Source of the DNA: UBA7239 sp964509075
GTDB lineage: Bacteria > Pseudomonadota > Gammaproteobacteria > Pseudomonadales > UBA7239
Reading direction: 5' to 3'
NCBI GenBank assembly: GCA_964509075.1
Contig: CAZDWC010000005.1
Location: forward strand, 1-64,000
DNA: 64,000 nt
Shown: positions 36,638 to 43,747 of the stretch, one piece after another
How positions within the stretch are numbered: the first letter of the stretch is position 1
Layout: each line of letters begins with the position of its first letter
The notes under the pieces: model-generated
Told to the model about the DNA's origin: nothing
Databases searched by the model: none
What the model saw: the letters and a program-made list of their open reading frames with translations, nothing else
Program-made: the position numbers and the translations under genes

Positions 36638-37909
36638 ATGCGTCGCAATGTTTTTGTGGGTGCTGGTCTTGTAGCAATGGCAATGTCCATGCCGGTTTTT
36701 GCTGCGGAAGATGCTGGTGCCAAGTGGGATCAGTTGTATCGAGAGGCCATTGCGGACAGAAATAGCGGAAATCTCTATGGTTCGATAGAGAAGTTCAAGG
36801 CTTTGCTGGCGGGAAACCCCAGTTTGCGTCGTGCGCGCCTGGAGTTGGCTGTAGCGTATTACCGTGCTGCCCGTTATGACGATGCACGCAAAGAGGCGGA
36901 GAAAGTTCTGGCCGATGACAATGTGCCAGGCGATGTCAAGGAAACCGTGCGCCTGTTCCTGTCGCAGGTAGAGCAGAGCGCGACAGCAGGTGATCAGCGC
37001 AACAGTTTTACGGGCGGTGCCAGCATAGGTTTTGGGCATGATACCAATGTCAATGCGGGGCCATCTGGCAACGTTATCGATATTGACGGTACTGAATTGT
37101 TGCTTGCCGATGGCAGTGAGCCCCAAACAGATGCCTTTTTTACTGCAGGCGTGAATGGCGCACATACTTACCGTTTTGCCAGTCCGCTGGATGTGGCCGG
37201 TAAGCCGGTAGGCGTTGTATGGCAGACCGCCGGCAGCCTCAATCGTCGTGAGTATCAGGATGAACATGAGTTCACTGTGGACGTTGTCAGTGTCTCCACT
37301 GGCCCTACTTTTATTTCGCATGAAAACTGGAGAGCCAAGCTTGATCTGCAAGAGGATTATGTGCGACTGGGAGACAATGCATTGGCGTTGTACAGCAGTC
37401 TCAATCCCTCTTATACGATTATTGATGGCAAAAACGAATACACCATTCGCGGGCAGTTGCAGTACCGCGAGTTCATGACGGATGACAACAAGGGGCGCGA
37501 TGGTGAGCGCTACACCGAAGGTTTTGATTTTGCGCATCGTTTAAATGAGTCTGTTGTTCTGACAGCGGGTACCAGTTTTTATCAGCAATATGCTCGGGTT
37601 GAAGATCAGCAGAATAGCGCATTTGATGTTTATGCAGGTGCGTTCTGGCACGCATGGAATACCGGCTCGGTGTATGGGCGTGTTGTATACCGTGAAACCG
37701 ATTACCAAGGCAGGGTTGCACTGTTTGATGAAGGGCGTCTGGAGCGTCAGCCGAGCTATGTTGTCGGTTTTACGCATGGATTCGTGGGCGGGAAAATGGA
37801 CGGTTATGGCATTGGTGCGCGCTTGAGTTACACCGACAATCACGCGAATCTGGATATTTACGATTATGATCGAACAGATTTTTCCGTGAACCTGACGAAA
37901 AAGTTCTGA
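36638..37909 (+). CDS. Putative type XI secretion (Slam-like) outer-membrane translocon
   Basis: The 423-residue product from ATG 36638 (GAGGAA at 36626-36631) has a signal peptide ending near VFAAED. A helical-repeat region follows at about 25-120 (SGNLYGSIEKFKALLAGNPS, RARLELAVAYYRAARYDDAR, TPR-like). From about residue 125 the rest is beta-barrel-like with alternating aromatic strands, ending in Phe (NLTKKF). The first strand, SIGFGHDTNVNAGPSG, matches the start of DUF560/SlipAM barrels of Slam proteins, which move surface or secreted proteins across the outer membrane. The next gene has a cargo-like barrel domain, and the two are 92 bases apart in the same direction. This is inference from architecture; other TPR-plus-barrel proteins are possible but fit less well. 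Confidence 0.75.
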   Translation: MRRNVFVGAGLVAMAMSMPVFAAEDAGAKWDQLYREAIADRNSGNLYGSIEKFKALLAGNPSLRRARLELAVAYYRAARYDDARKEAEKVLADDNVPGDVKETVRLFLSQVEQSATAGDQRNSFTGGASIGFGHDTNVNAGPSGNVIDIDGTELLLADGSEPQTDAFFTAGVNGAHTYRFASPLDVAGKPVGVVWQTAGSLNRREYQDEHEFTVDVVSVSTGPTFISHENWRAKLDLQEDYVRLGDNALALYSSLNPSYTIIDGKNEYTIRGQLQYREFMTDDNKGRDGERYTEGFDFAHRLNESVVLTAGTSFYQQYARVEDQQNSAFDVYAGAFWHAWNTGSVYGRVVYRETDYQGRVALFDEGRLERQPSYVVGFTHGFVGGKMDGYGIGARLSYTDNHANLDIYDYDRTDFSVNLTKKF

Positions 37910-37924
37910 GGTCTGTGTTGGAGT

Positions 37925-37946
37925 GCTGATGGTAACTTCCATCAGC
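37925..37946. other. Hairpin between the putative translocon and cargo genes
   Basis: GCTGATGG (37925-37932) pairs perfectly with CCATCAGC (37939-37946) around TAACTT, in the 92-base gap. No T-run follows, so it is unlikely to terminate fully. It may set the relative expression or mRNA stability of the two genes. Confidence 0.45.
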
Positions 37947-38001
37947 TGGCAAGTCTGGATGTTGAAGAAACCTTAACGATTCATCAAGAGAGGCGGCTTT
38001 T

Positions 38002-39276
38002 ATGAACAGGAAATTTGCGGCAAGTGCATTGAGCATTGCTATCGCGGCTGCCATGCAGTCGTCGGCAGTTCTGGCGGAGAATTGTGTCGACAAGGATAGT
38101 GATGGCAGAAGCGTGAATGAATGGGGGGTATGGTGTGGTGTTGACCAGTATCTTTCCCAGTTGAATGAAGAAAATCCATCGGCTGCGGGTGAGGAGACTG
38201 GTAGTAGCATTCCGGAGTCCGCTGGCGACATTGCTCGCGATTCCGACCAGTTTGATCCGGAATTGGAAGGTGGCGGCAAAGACCATATCGTTTTACCGGT
38301 TCTGCCTGAAGACGAATACGTCGGTTATTTTGCGCGCTATGACTGGGTAAGCAATGGTACTTGTGACGCCGAGTCGTGCATTACTGGTAGTGATATCGGT
38401 GGCTTTGGTCTGGATCTTGAGGATAATGGCAGCAATAACACCAGGACTATGGAGCCTACGTCCGCAGACAAAGTGTCTTATGCATTGTTTTCACCGGCTG
38501 GCAATGTCATCGGTGGAGAGATCTATGATGAAAACAGTTCCGGTTATGCAGGCCCTGTTTTCAATGCAGAGTCTGTAGATGTTTATGCCGAAAATGACGG
38601 TGACCAGCAGTATGTCGAGTTTTATGGTTACCATTATTCCTATGAGTCAGGTTACGGCTATGGTTCCGGCTATGGCACATCTACTTATGAACAGGATTTG
38701 ATTCGCGGTGAAACGCCGACGGCGTATTTTTCTGAAGAAGATGAAAAGCGTATTCTGCAGGCTTATTTTGTTGGTGTGGCGCGTCAGCAAACGCAGAGTT
38801 ATGACGGTGAATTCTCCTCTTACAGTGGGGAAACACTCACTTATGTGGCAGGCAAGTTGACGCCGCAGGCATTTATTCAGGATCTGGTGAGTGGCAACGT
38901 GCAAGCCACATATGTTGGTTATACCCATTTTCTGGAGCAGCCTGTTTCCATTGATGTCAATTTTGGTAGCAAAACATTTGCAGCAGATTTCGGTGATGCC
39001 GGCTCATCTGTTCGCGATGAGCTGGGCATACCTGATGATGTGGACATGGGCTTCGCCGCAACGGGTCATATCAATGGCCGCAATCTGGTGTCCGATACCA
39101 TTACCGCACATGAAGGCACAATGACGGGCGTGGTGCAGGGTTCGTTCTTCCAGCCAGACGCTAGTGTGGTCGGTGGTGTGTATGAGGTGCAGAAAGACGG
39201 TCAGGAGTGGGTCGATGCGTTCACGACAGTAGTGGGCGCTAATAGTGAAGTGCGTCTCAATGTCCTTGATAAATAG
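38002..39276 (+). CDS. Putative type XI secretion cargo, TbpB-like barrel at the C terminus
   Basis: A 424-residue protein with a Sec signal peptide (cleavage near VLA|ENC). Cys28 is preceded by LAEN, not a lipobox, so it is probably soluble and secreted. The N-terminal region has Cys28 and Cys45 around VNEWGVWC and a second close pair (Cys121, Cys126), suggesting disulfides. A Tyr/Gly-rich stretch occupies about 208-229. From about 310 it resembles the TbpB-type barrel (PF01298-like) recognised by Slam proteins: VSIDVNFGSKTFAADFG, GFAATGHINGRNL, GVVQGSFFQPDASVVGGVYE and a final VVGAN. GAGAGG lies before ATG 38002. I do not recognise the N-terminal domain, and no TonB receptor is adjacent to suggest a ligand. 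A strong terminator follows. Confidence 0.72.
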   Translation: MNRKFAASALSIAIAAAMQSSAVLAENCVDKDSDGRSVNEWGVWCGVDQYLSQLNEENPSAAGEETGSSIPESAGDIARDSDQFDPELEGGGKDHIVLPVLPEDEYVGYFARYDWVSNGTCDAESCITGSDIGGFGLDLEDNGSNNTRTMEPTSADKVSYALFSPAGNVIGGEIYDENSSGYAGPVFNAESVDVYAENDGDQQYVEFYGYHYSYESGYGYGSGYGTSTYEQDLIRGETPTAYFSEEDEKRILQAYFVGVARQQTQSYDGEFSSYSGETLTYVAGKLTPQAFIQDLVSGNVQATYVGYTHFLEQPVSIDVNFGSKTFAADFGDAGSSVRDELGIPDDVDMGFAATGHINGRNLVSDTITAHEGTMTGVVQGSFFQPDASVVGGVYEVQKDGQEWVDAFTTVVGANSEVRLNVLDK

Positions 39277-39328
39277 TTAAGGTGGATGCCGAGAGCACTG
39301 TTCTTCGATGATCTAATAGTAAGTGAGC

Positions 39329-39358
39329 AAGCCCCGCCCTTAAAAGCGGGGCTTTTTT
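39329..39358 (+). terminator. Intrinsic terminator after the putative cargo gene
   Basis: AAGCCCCGC (39329-39337) pairs with GCGGGGCTT (39346-39354) around an eight-base loop, and the T-run reaches 39358. It closes the translocon-cargo unit 53 bases after the cargo stop and separates it from the glycosyltransferase-like gene. Confidence 0.9.
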
Positions 39359-39399
39359 GTAAATGGCACTTCTCTGCACGAGGTGCAGATGGAATGGGT

Positions 39400-40596
39400 A
39401 TGGCGAAAATATTGTGTGTGTGGGAGCAGGGCGGAAATTTCAGCCATCTGGGAAATCTGAGAATATTTATCAACATGCTGTTGCAGCAAGGTCATCAGGT
39501 TTTTTTGGCTGCGCGGGAGTTGCACGGCATCCCTGCTGTGTTTGGCACTATGCCCATTCATTATTTGCAAGCACCGTTCAAGCAGAATGCTGCACGCACC
39601 GGCCAGTCGCCTTTCCTCAGTTACACGCATATGTTGCGGGAACAATGTTTTTCTACCGCAGATGAGCTGGATATTTATGTTCGTGTCTGGCGCAATGTCT
39701 TTGCCATAGTGCAGCCAGACATGGTGATTTACGAACACAGTCCTACCGCACTGGTTGCCAGTGTCGGTTATTCGTTTCGCAAGGTTCTAGCCGGCAATGG
39801 ATTTATGTGCCCACCGGTGGAAGGCGATACTTTTGCTGTGTTTCCCACCACAAAAAGGGATGAACAGACGCTGGCACAATTGCAGCAGGATGATGCCGCA
39901 TTGTTGCAGGTGATCAATAGCGCATTGCAGCGCCACAGTGCCGGGCCATTAGCGCGGTTGGCCGATATCTATGCGCAGGCCGATCAACAGTTTTTGCAAA
40001 CGTTTCCGGAGCTGGACCAGTTTGGTGCGAGGCCGGATGTCAGCTACCTCGGCGCCTGGTCCCTGCCGTGTGATACACCACCGCAGTGGCCTGCTGGCGG
40101 CGGTGTAAAAGTTTTTGGTTATTTGCAAATGTTTCCCGGTCTGGAACAGTTGCTGAAAGACCTGCAAGCTGCGGATGTTTGTGCGCTGTTGTATATCAAG
40201 CAATTGCCAACAGCACTGAAGCAGAAATACACCTCTGACAATATTGCATTCACTGAAAAATTGGTGGATCTGCGGCAGGTTGCCCGGCAAGCCCGTTTTG
40301 CTTTGACCCACGGCAATCACGCCACGCTGGCGTATTGCATGGTGATGGGGATACCGCAGCTGGCGATACCGCGTTTTCAGGAGCAATTGCTGTCTGTCTT
40401 GCGTCTGGAGAAGCTGGGTTGTGGCTTGCATGCGTATCAGGATCAGCAGGACTATGGCAAGGAAATCGCTGCGTTGCTGCATGATGAATCGTTCAAACAA
40501 AACGCCGATGTCATAAGGCTGCGTTACAGCAAGTCTTCAGCAGAAGGCTCCGAGCGTTATATCGCAGACAGGCTTGCAGCCTTGCTGTCACGGTGA
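39400..40596 (+). CDS. UGT-like (GT1-type) glycosyltransferase family protein
   Basis: The product is about 398 residues from ATG 39400 (MAKILCVWEQG; ATG 39394 is also possible). The N-terminal half opens like GT-B enzymes with a Gly-rich first loop (GGNFSHLGNLRIFINMLLQQ). The C-terminal half resembles the UGT nucleotide-sugar-binding region: GYLQMFPGLEQLLKDL, then RFALTHGNHATLAYCMVMGI and PQLAIPRFQEQ. The usual HGG is HGNH here, so activity and donor are uncertain. The longer upstream frame is rejected because it would run back through the terminator. It converges on the next gene with only five bases between. Its link to the secretion pair upstream is unproven. Confidence 0.75.
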   Translation: MAKILCVWEQGGNFSHLGNLRIFINMLLQQGHQVFLAARELHGIPAVFGTMPIHYLQAPFKQNAARTGQSPFLSYTHMLREQCFSTADELDIYVRVWRNVFAIVQPDMVIYEHSPTALVASVGYSFRKVLAGNGFMCPPVEGDTFAVFPTTKRDEQTLAQLQQDDAALLQVINSALQRHSAGPLARLADIYAQADQQFLQTFPELDQFGARPDVSYLGAWSLPCDTPPQWPAGGGVKVFGYLQMFPGLEQLLKDLQAADVCALLYIKQLPTALKQKYTSDNIAFTEKLVDLRQVARQARFALTHGNHATLAYCMVMGIPQLAIPRFQEQLLSVLRLEKLGCGLHAYQDQQDYGKEIAALLHDESFKQNADVIRLRYSKSSAEGSERYIADRLAALLSR

Positions 40597-40601
40597 ACGT
40601 G

Positions 40602-41249
40602 CTAGGTGTTGGTGATCAGACGTATGTTGAAGGCAAGCGAAATTCGTTCTTCATCGCCTTCATAAGGATGCACGCAGTGACAGAGCCATGATGGAAACAG
40701 GATCAGTTCACCGGGGGTTGGTTGAATACGAATCTTGGTGCCAAAAGGAAATCCCGGTGTCATCAACATGCCGGCAGCGGGGCGTGGATCCTGGAATTCG
40801 ATAGCGCCACTCAAGGGCTTGTCGGGCTGTGGTGTGCCGGTTTTTACGTAATAAGCTGCGCCCCAGTGGTTGTCAGGGTGTGAATGCATGGTGTTGTACG
40901 CGCCTTGTCGGTTGATGTTGGCCCAGCCGCTGATGCTGAAACGGCAGGGCTTGCGTTCAGAGGCTATTGGGGCCGATTCCATCATGGCTGAAACGGCCTG
41001 TGCCACACGCCCGGTCACTTGTTGAATGCAGGCGTGTGGCCATTCAACGAGGTCCTCGGCAGAGCGCCAGCCAGCGACATTGCTTTTTTGTGCGCCACCG
41101 GTATTGCGGTGTTGTTCCTGACGTTCTTTTTCCAGCAGAAGGCTGATGAGCTCGCTGTGCAACGGTTCGTTGTCAGTAAACTGATGGCGCATGATCACCG
41201 TGGGAAACAGCAGTTGAATCGAGTCTTTAAAGCTGTCGGATGGCTTCAT
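40602..41249 (-). CDS. Putative 2OG-Fe(II) oxygenase (TIGR02466-like)
   Basis: The 215-residue product from ATG 41249 (MKPSDSFKD) has the double-stranded beta-helix features of a small 2OG-Fe(II) oxygenase family. The metal triad is suggested by HSHPDNHWGAAYYV (HxD) and FPSWLCHCVHPY (distal His), followed by an Arg in ERISLAFNI for 2-oxoglutarate. EFQDPRPAAGM and GELILFPSWL match the TIGR02466-type pattern. The substrate is unknown. It lies eight bases downstream of yciK on the same strand, and the minus-strand run ubiG, mupP, yciK and this gene may be one transcript. Confidence 0.8.
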   Translation of the reverse strand: MKPSDSFKDSIQLLFPTVIMRHQFTDNEPLHSELISLLLEKERQEQHRNTGGAQKSNVAGWRSAEDLVEWPHACIQQVTGRVAQAVSAMMESAPIASERKPCRFSISGWANINRQGAYNTMHSHPDNHWGAAYYVKTGTPQPDKPLSGAIEFQDPRPAAGMLMTPGFPFGTKIRIQPTPGELILFPSWLCHCVHPYEGDEERISLAFNIRLITNT

Positions 41250-41257
41250 GTGTGATG

Positions 41258-42025
41258 TCACCGTGATTGTGCATCGAAACTGCAGCCGCTGACTCCCCGG
41301 CTGTCCGGCCCGATCAAATACAGCCACAATGGCATCAGACTGTCGGCGGTCGGCCGGGTGTTGGGGTCTTCACCTGGATAGGCAGCGGCACGCATGCGGG
41401 TGCGGGTGGCGCCAGGGTTGATGGCATTCACGCGCACATTGGACACGCCATCCAGCTCATCCGCCAGGGTTTCCATCAATCCTTCCGTGGCAAATTTGCT
41501 GACGGCATAGGCGCCCCAGAAAGCGCGACCCTGCCTGCCCACCGATGACGTGGTAAACACGATGCTGGCGTCGTCTGCTTGTTTCAGTAGCGGCAGCAGC
41601 GCCTGTGTCAGCAGGAAGGCGGCGTGCACATTCACCTGCATCACTTGTTGCCAGCGCTCGGGGCTGTAGTCCGCCACACTGGTAAGGGTGCCGAGCAGGG
41701 CGGCGTTGTGCAGCAGGCCGTCCAGCCGGCCCAACTCATTTTCAAGGGTTTCGGCGATGGCCTTGGCGCCATCTGGGGTCAGATATTGCAGATCCTGCGA
41801 CAGGATCAGTGGCTCCGGATGGCCGGCGGCGACAATCTCGTCATACACCTGTTCCAGTTTGCCCGCCGTCTTGCCGAGCAGGATGACGGTTGCGCCGTGT
41901 TCTGCAAAACTGCGTGCAGCAGCGCGGCCAATACCGTCGCCGGCACCGGTTACTAGAATCACGCGTCCTTCAAGTGCTTTCTCGGATGCCTGATAAGACG
42001 CCGGAAGCTTGTTGATGTTTTTCAT
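41258..42025 (-). CDS. yciK: YciK-family short-chain dehydrogenase/reductase
   Basis: A 255-residue classical SDR. The Rossmann motif is VTGAGDGIGRAAARSF, the NAA region is LHNAALLG, and the catalytic Ser and YxxxK are in TSSVGRQGRAFWGAYAVSKF. The family is annotated as YciK, a probable oxidoreductase with no settled substrate. In pseudomonads a yciK-like gene sits beside mupP and ubiG, the same order as here. The mupP stop is 12 bases upstream of the start. Confidence 0.9.
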   Translation of the reverse strand: MKNINKLPASYQASEKALEGRVILVTGAGDGIGRAAARSFAEHGATVILLGKTAGKLEQVYDEIVAAGHPEPLILSQDLQYLTPDGAKAIAETLENELGRLDGLLHNAALLGTLTSVADYSPERWQQVMQVNVHAAFLLTQALLPLLKQADDASIVFTTSSVGRQGRAFWGAYAVSKFATEGLMETLADELDGVSNVRVNAINPGATRTRMRAAAYPGEDPNTRPTADSLMPLWLYLIGPDSRGVSGCSFDAQSR

Positions 42026-42037
42026 GAGCTTATAATC

Positions 42038-42712
42038 TCAATTTATTGATTCTATTAATCTTTTGATGGATGCTGGCAGCTCGTTTGGCTGGCTGATCAG
42101 AAAATCGGCTTGCCAGTCTTCGATGCGTTCGCCGGGATCGAGATAACCGTAGGCACAGGCAATGGTGAGCATACCCGCCCGGCGTCCGGCCTCTATGTCA
42201 CGAGCATGGTCGCCAACATAGACGGCTTCGGCAGGTGCAATTCCCAGTTGGGAGCATGCCAGCAGCATGGGTTCTGGATCGGGTTTGCTGCGGGTGACGT
42301 GATCCGGGCAGACCACTGTTGCCGGTTGCGAAGGTAGTGCGATGCGTTCCAGTAGGGGGTTGGTGTAGGCGCTGGGTTTGTTGGTGATGATGCCCCAGGC
42401 CAAGCCTTGTGCGGCGATCCACTGTAGGCTGCTTGCCATGCCGTCAAACAGTGCGCTGTACTTGCCCAGTACTTCGGCATAGTGGCCGAGCAGTTCCAGC
42501 CGGCGCGCTTCGAACAATGGATCATTTTCTTGCAGTTCACTGGCGAGCAGGGTCAGGGCGCGGGCACCATTCGAGACCTGGGCGCGGATGACATCGTCTG
42601 CCAGCGGTGTCATCTGGTGGTTCTGACGTAACCGGTTTACGCAGACAATGAAGTCGGGCGCCGTGTCCAGCAGCGTGCCATCCAGATCAAATAGTATTGC
42701 TTTTATTTTCAT
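42038..42712 (-). CDS. mupP: HAD phosphatase MupP (N-acetylmuramic acid 6-phosphate phosphatase)
   Basis: A 224-residue HAD-superfamily phosphatase related to Gph. Motif I is FDLDGTLLDTAPDF, motif II is IITNKPS, motif III is RSKPDPEPM and motif IV is YVGDHARDIEAGRRAG. MupP dephosphorylates MurNAc-6-phosphate in the pseudomonad cell-wall recycling shortcut to UDP-MurNAc. I prefer mupP to phosphoglycolate phosphatase because of its position between ubiG and yciK, the known pseudomonad arrangement; the partners amgK and murU are not in the window. The 129-base gap to ubiG is AT-rich with no clear signal. Confidence 0.85.
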   Translation of the reverse strand: MKIKAILFDLDGTLLDTAPDFIVCVNRLRQNHQMTPLADDVIRAQVSNGARALTLLASELQENDPLFEARRLELLGHYAEVLGKYSALFDGMASSLQWIAAQGLAWGIITNKPSAYTNPLLERIALPSQPATVVCPDHVTRSKPDPEPMLLACSQLGIAPAEAVYVGDHARDIEAGRRAGMLTIACAYGYLDPGERIEDWQADFLISQPNELPASIKRLIESIN

Positions 42713-42841
42713 GTGCTTATGTCACAAATCTGATGTTTTCTTTCGGTTTGCTCGCTGATGGTGAAACTTTTTTGGTTGGTTGTGCACACTTCTTCAGGTG
42801 ATTTCTGAGGTTATTGAAAAAAATACAAATTATTCAGTTTG

Positions 42842-43564
42842 TTAGCCCGGTTTTCTGACGTGAACTATATAGTTGACATCAACGTCTGTCGCAGACATGG
42901 AATACTTTTTTATCAAAGGGTTATAGGTCATTCCTGTGATATTTTCGAGTATCAGCCCGGCGCCGCGTATCCAGCCGGCGAGCTCGGCTGGACGGATAAA
43001 TTTTCCGTATTCATGGGTGCCTTTGGGCAGTAATTTCAGCAAATACTCGGCACCCAGAATGGCAAAGGCATAGGCCTTGGGATTGCGGTTGATGGTAGAG
43101 AAAAACAGGTGGGCGCCGGGTTTGGCGAGATCGGCACAAGCCTGGATGATGGAAGCGGGGTCTGGCACGTGCTCCAGCATTTCAAGACAGGTGACCACAT
43201 CGTAGTGGCCTGGCTGTTCGGTTGCCAGTTGCTCGGCCGGAATCTGGCGGTAATCAACACTCACGCCGCTTTCCAGCGCATGCAGGCGCGCGACACCCAG
43301 AGGCGCTGCGCCCATGTCGATACCGGTGACCGTGGCGCCGCGCTGGGCCATGGCTTCTGAGAGAATGCCGCCGCCGCAGCCGACATCCAGCACGATCTTG
43401 CCGGCCAGTCGGGCGCGTTCGTCGATGTAGTTGCTGCGCAGCGGGTTGATGTCGTGCAGCGGCTTGAACTCGCTGGTCGGATCCCACCAGCGATTGGCCA
43501 GCGCTTCAAACTTGGCGATTTCGGCGGCATCGACGTTGCTGGTATTGAGCGTGGCAGTTGCCAT
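42842..43564 (-). CDS. ubiG: UbiG 3-demethylubiquinone/2-polyprenyl-6-hydroxyphenol O-methyltransferase
   Basis: A 240-residue class I SAM methyltransferase that performs both O-methylations of ubiquinone synthesis at the membrane. Motif I is VLDVGCGGGILSEAMA, followed by ATVTGIDMG. WWDPTSEFKPLHDINPLR at the N terminus is characteristic of UbiG. The quinone it helps make serves complex I encoded earlier in the window. It is divergent from acnB. Confidence 0.95.
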   Translation of the reverse strand: MATATLNTSNVDAAEIAKFEALANRWWDPTSEFKPLHDINPLRSNYIDERARLAGKIVLDVGCGGGILSEAMAQRGATVTGIDMGAAPLGVARLHALESGVSVDYRQIPAEQLATEQPGHYDVVTCLEMLEHVPDPASIIQACADLAKPGAHLFFSTINRNPKAYAFAILGAEYLLKLLPKGTHEYGKFIRPAELAGWIRGAGLILENITGMTYNPLIKKYSMSATDVDVNYIVHVRKPG

Positions 43565-43691
43565 GGGCAGCTCCGGTAGATGTTCTGGAAGGCGCGCAGT
43601 ATAACGCCGGAAATCAGGTCTATGCTTTGCTCCGGTTAGAGACAGTTCCGGTTGGTTAACGCTTGTCCTTTCACTGTGTCAGCCCTTTGCC

Positions 43692-43697
43692 TACAAT
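43692..43697 (+). promoter_or_regulatory. Candidate -10 element upstream of acnB
   Basis: TACAAT (5/6 to TATAAT) lies about 50 bases upstream of the acnB start in the 183-base divergent gap with ubiG. I see no good -35 box at 16-18 bases, so this is weak. Confidence 0.3.
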
Positions 43698-43747
43698 AGC
43701 GCCCCGTTTACCGCCGCTTTTCTGAATTTCCCCAAGAGGTACCCGCC

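Noticed and set aside
38077..38088. Lipobox in the putative T11SS cargo.
   Set aside because: The residues before Cys28 are LAEN, which does not fit L-[AS]-[GA]-C; a signal peptidase I site fits better.
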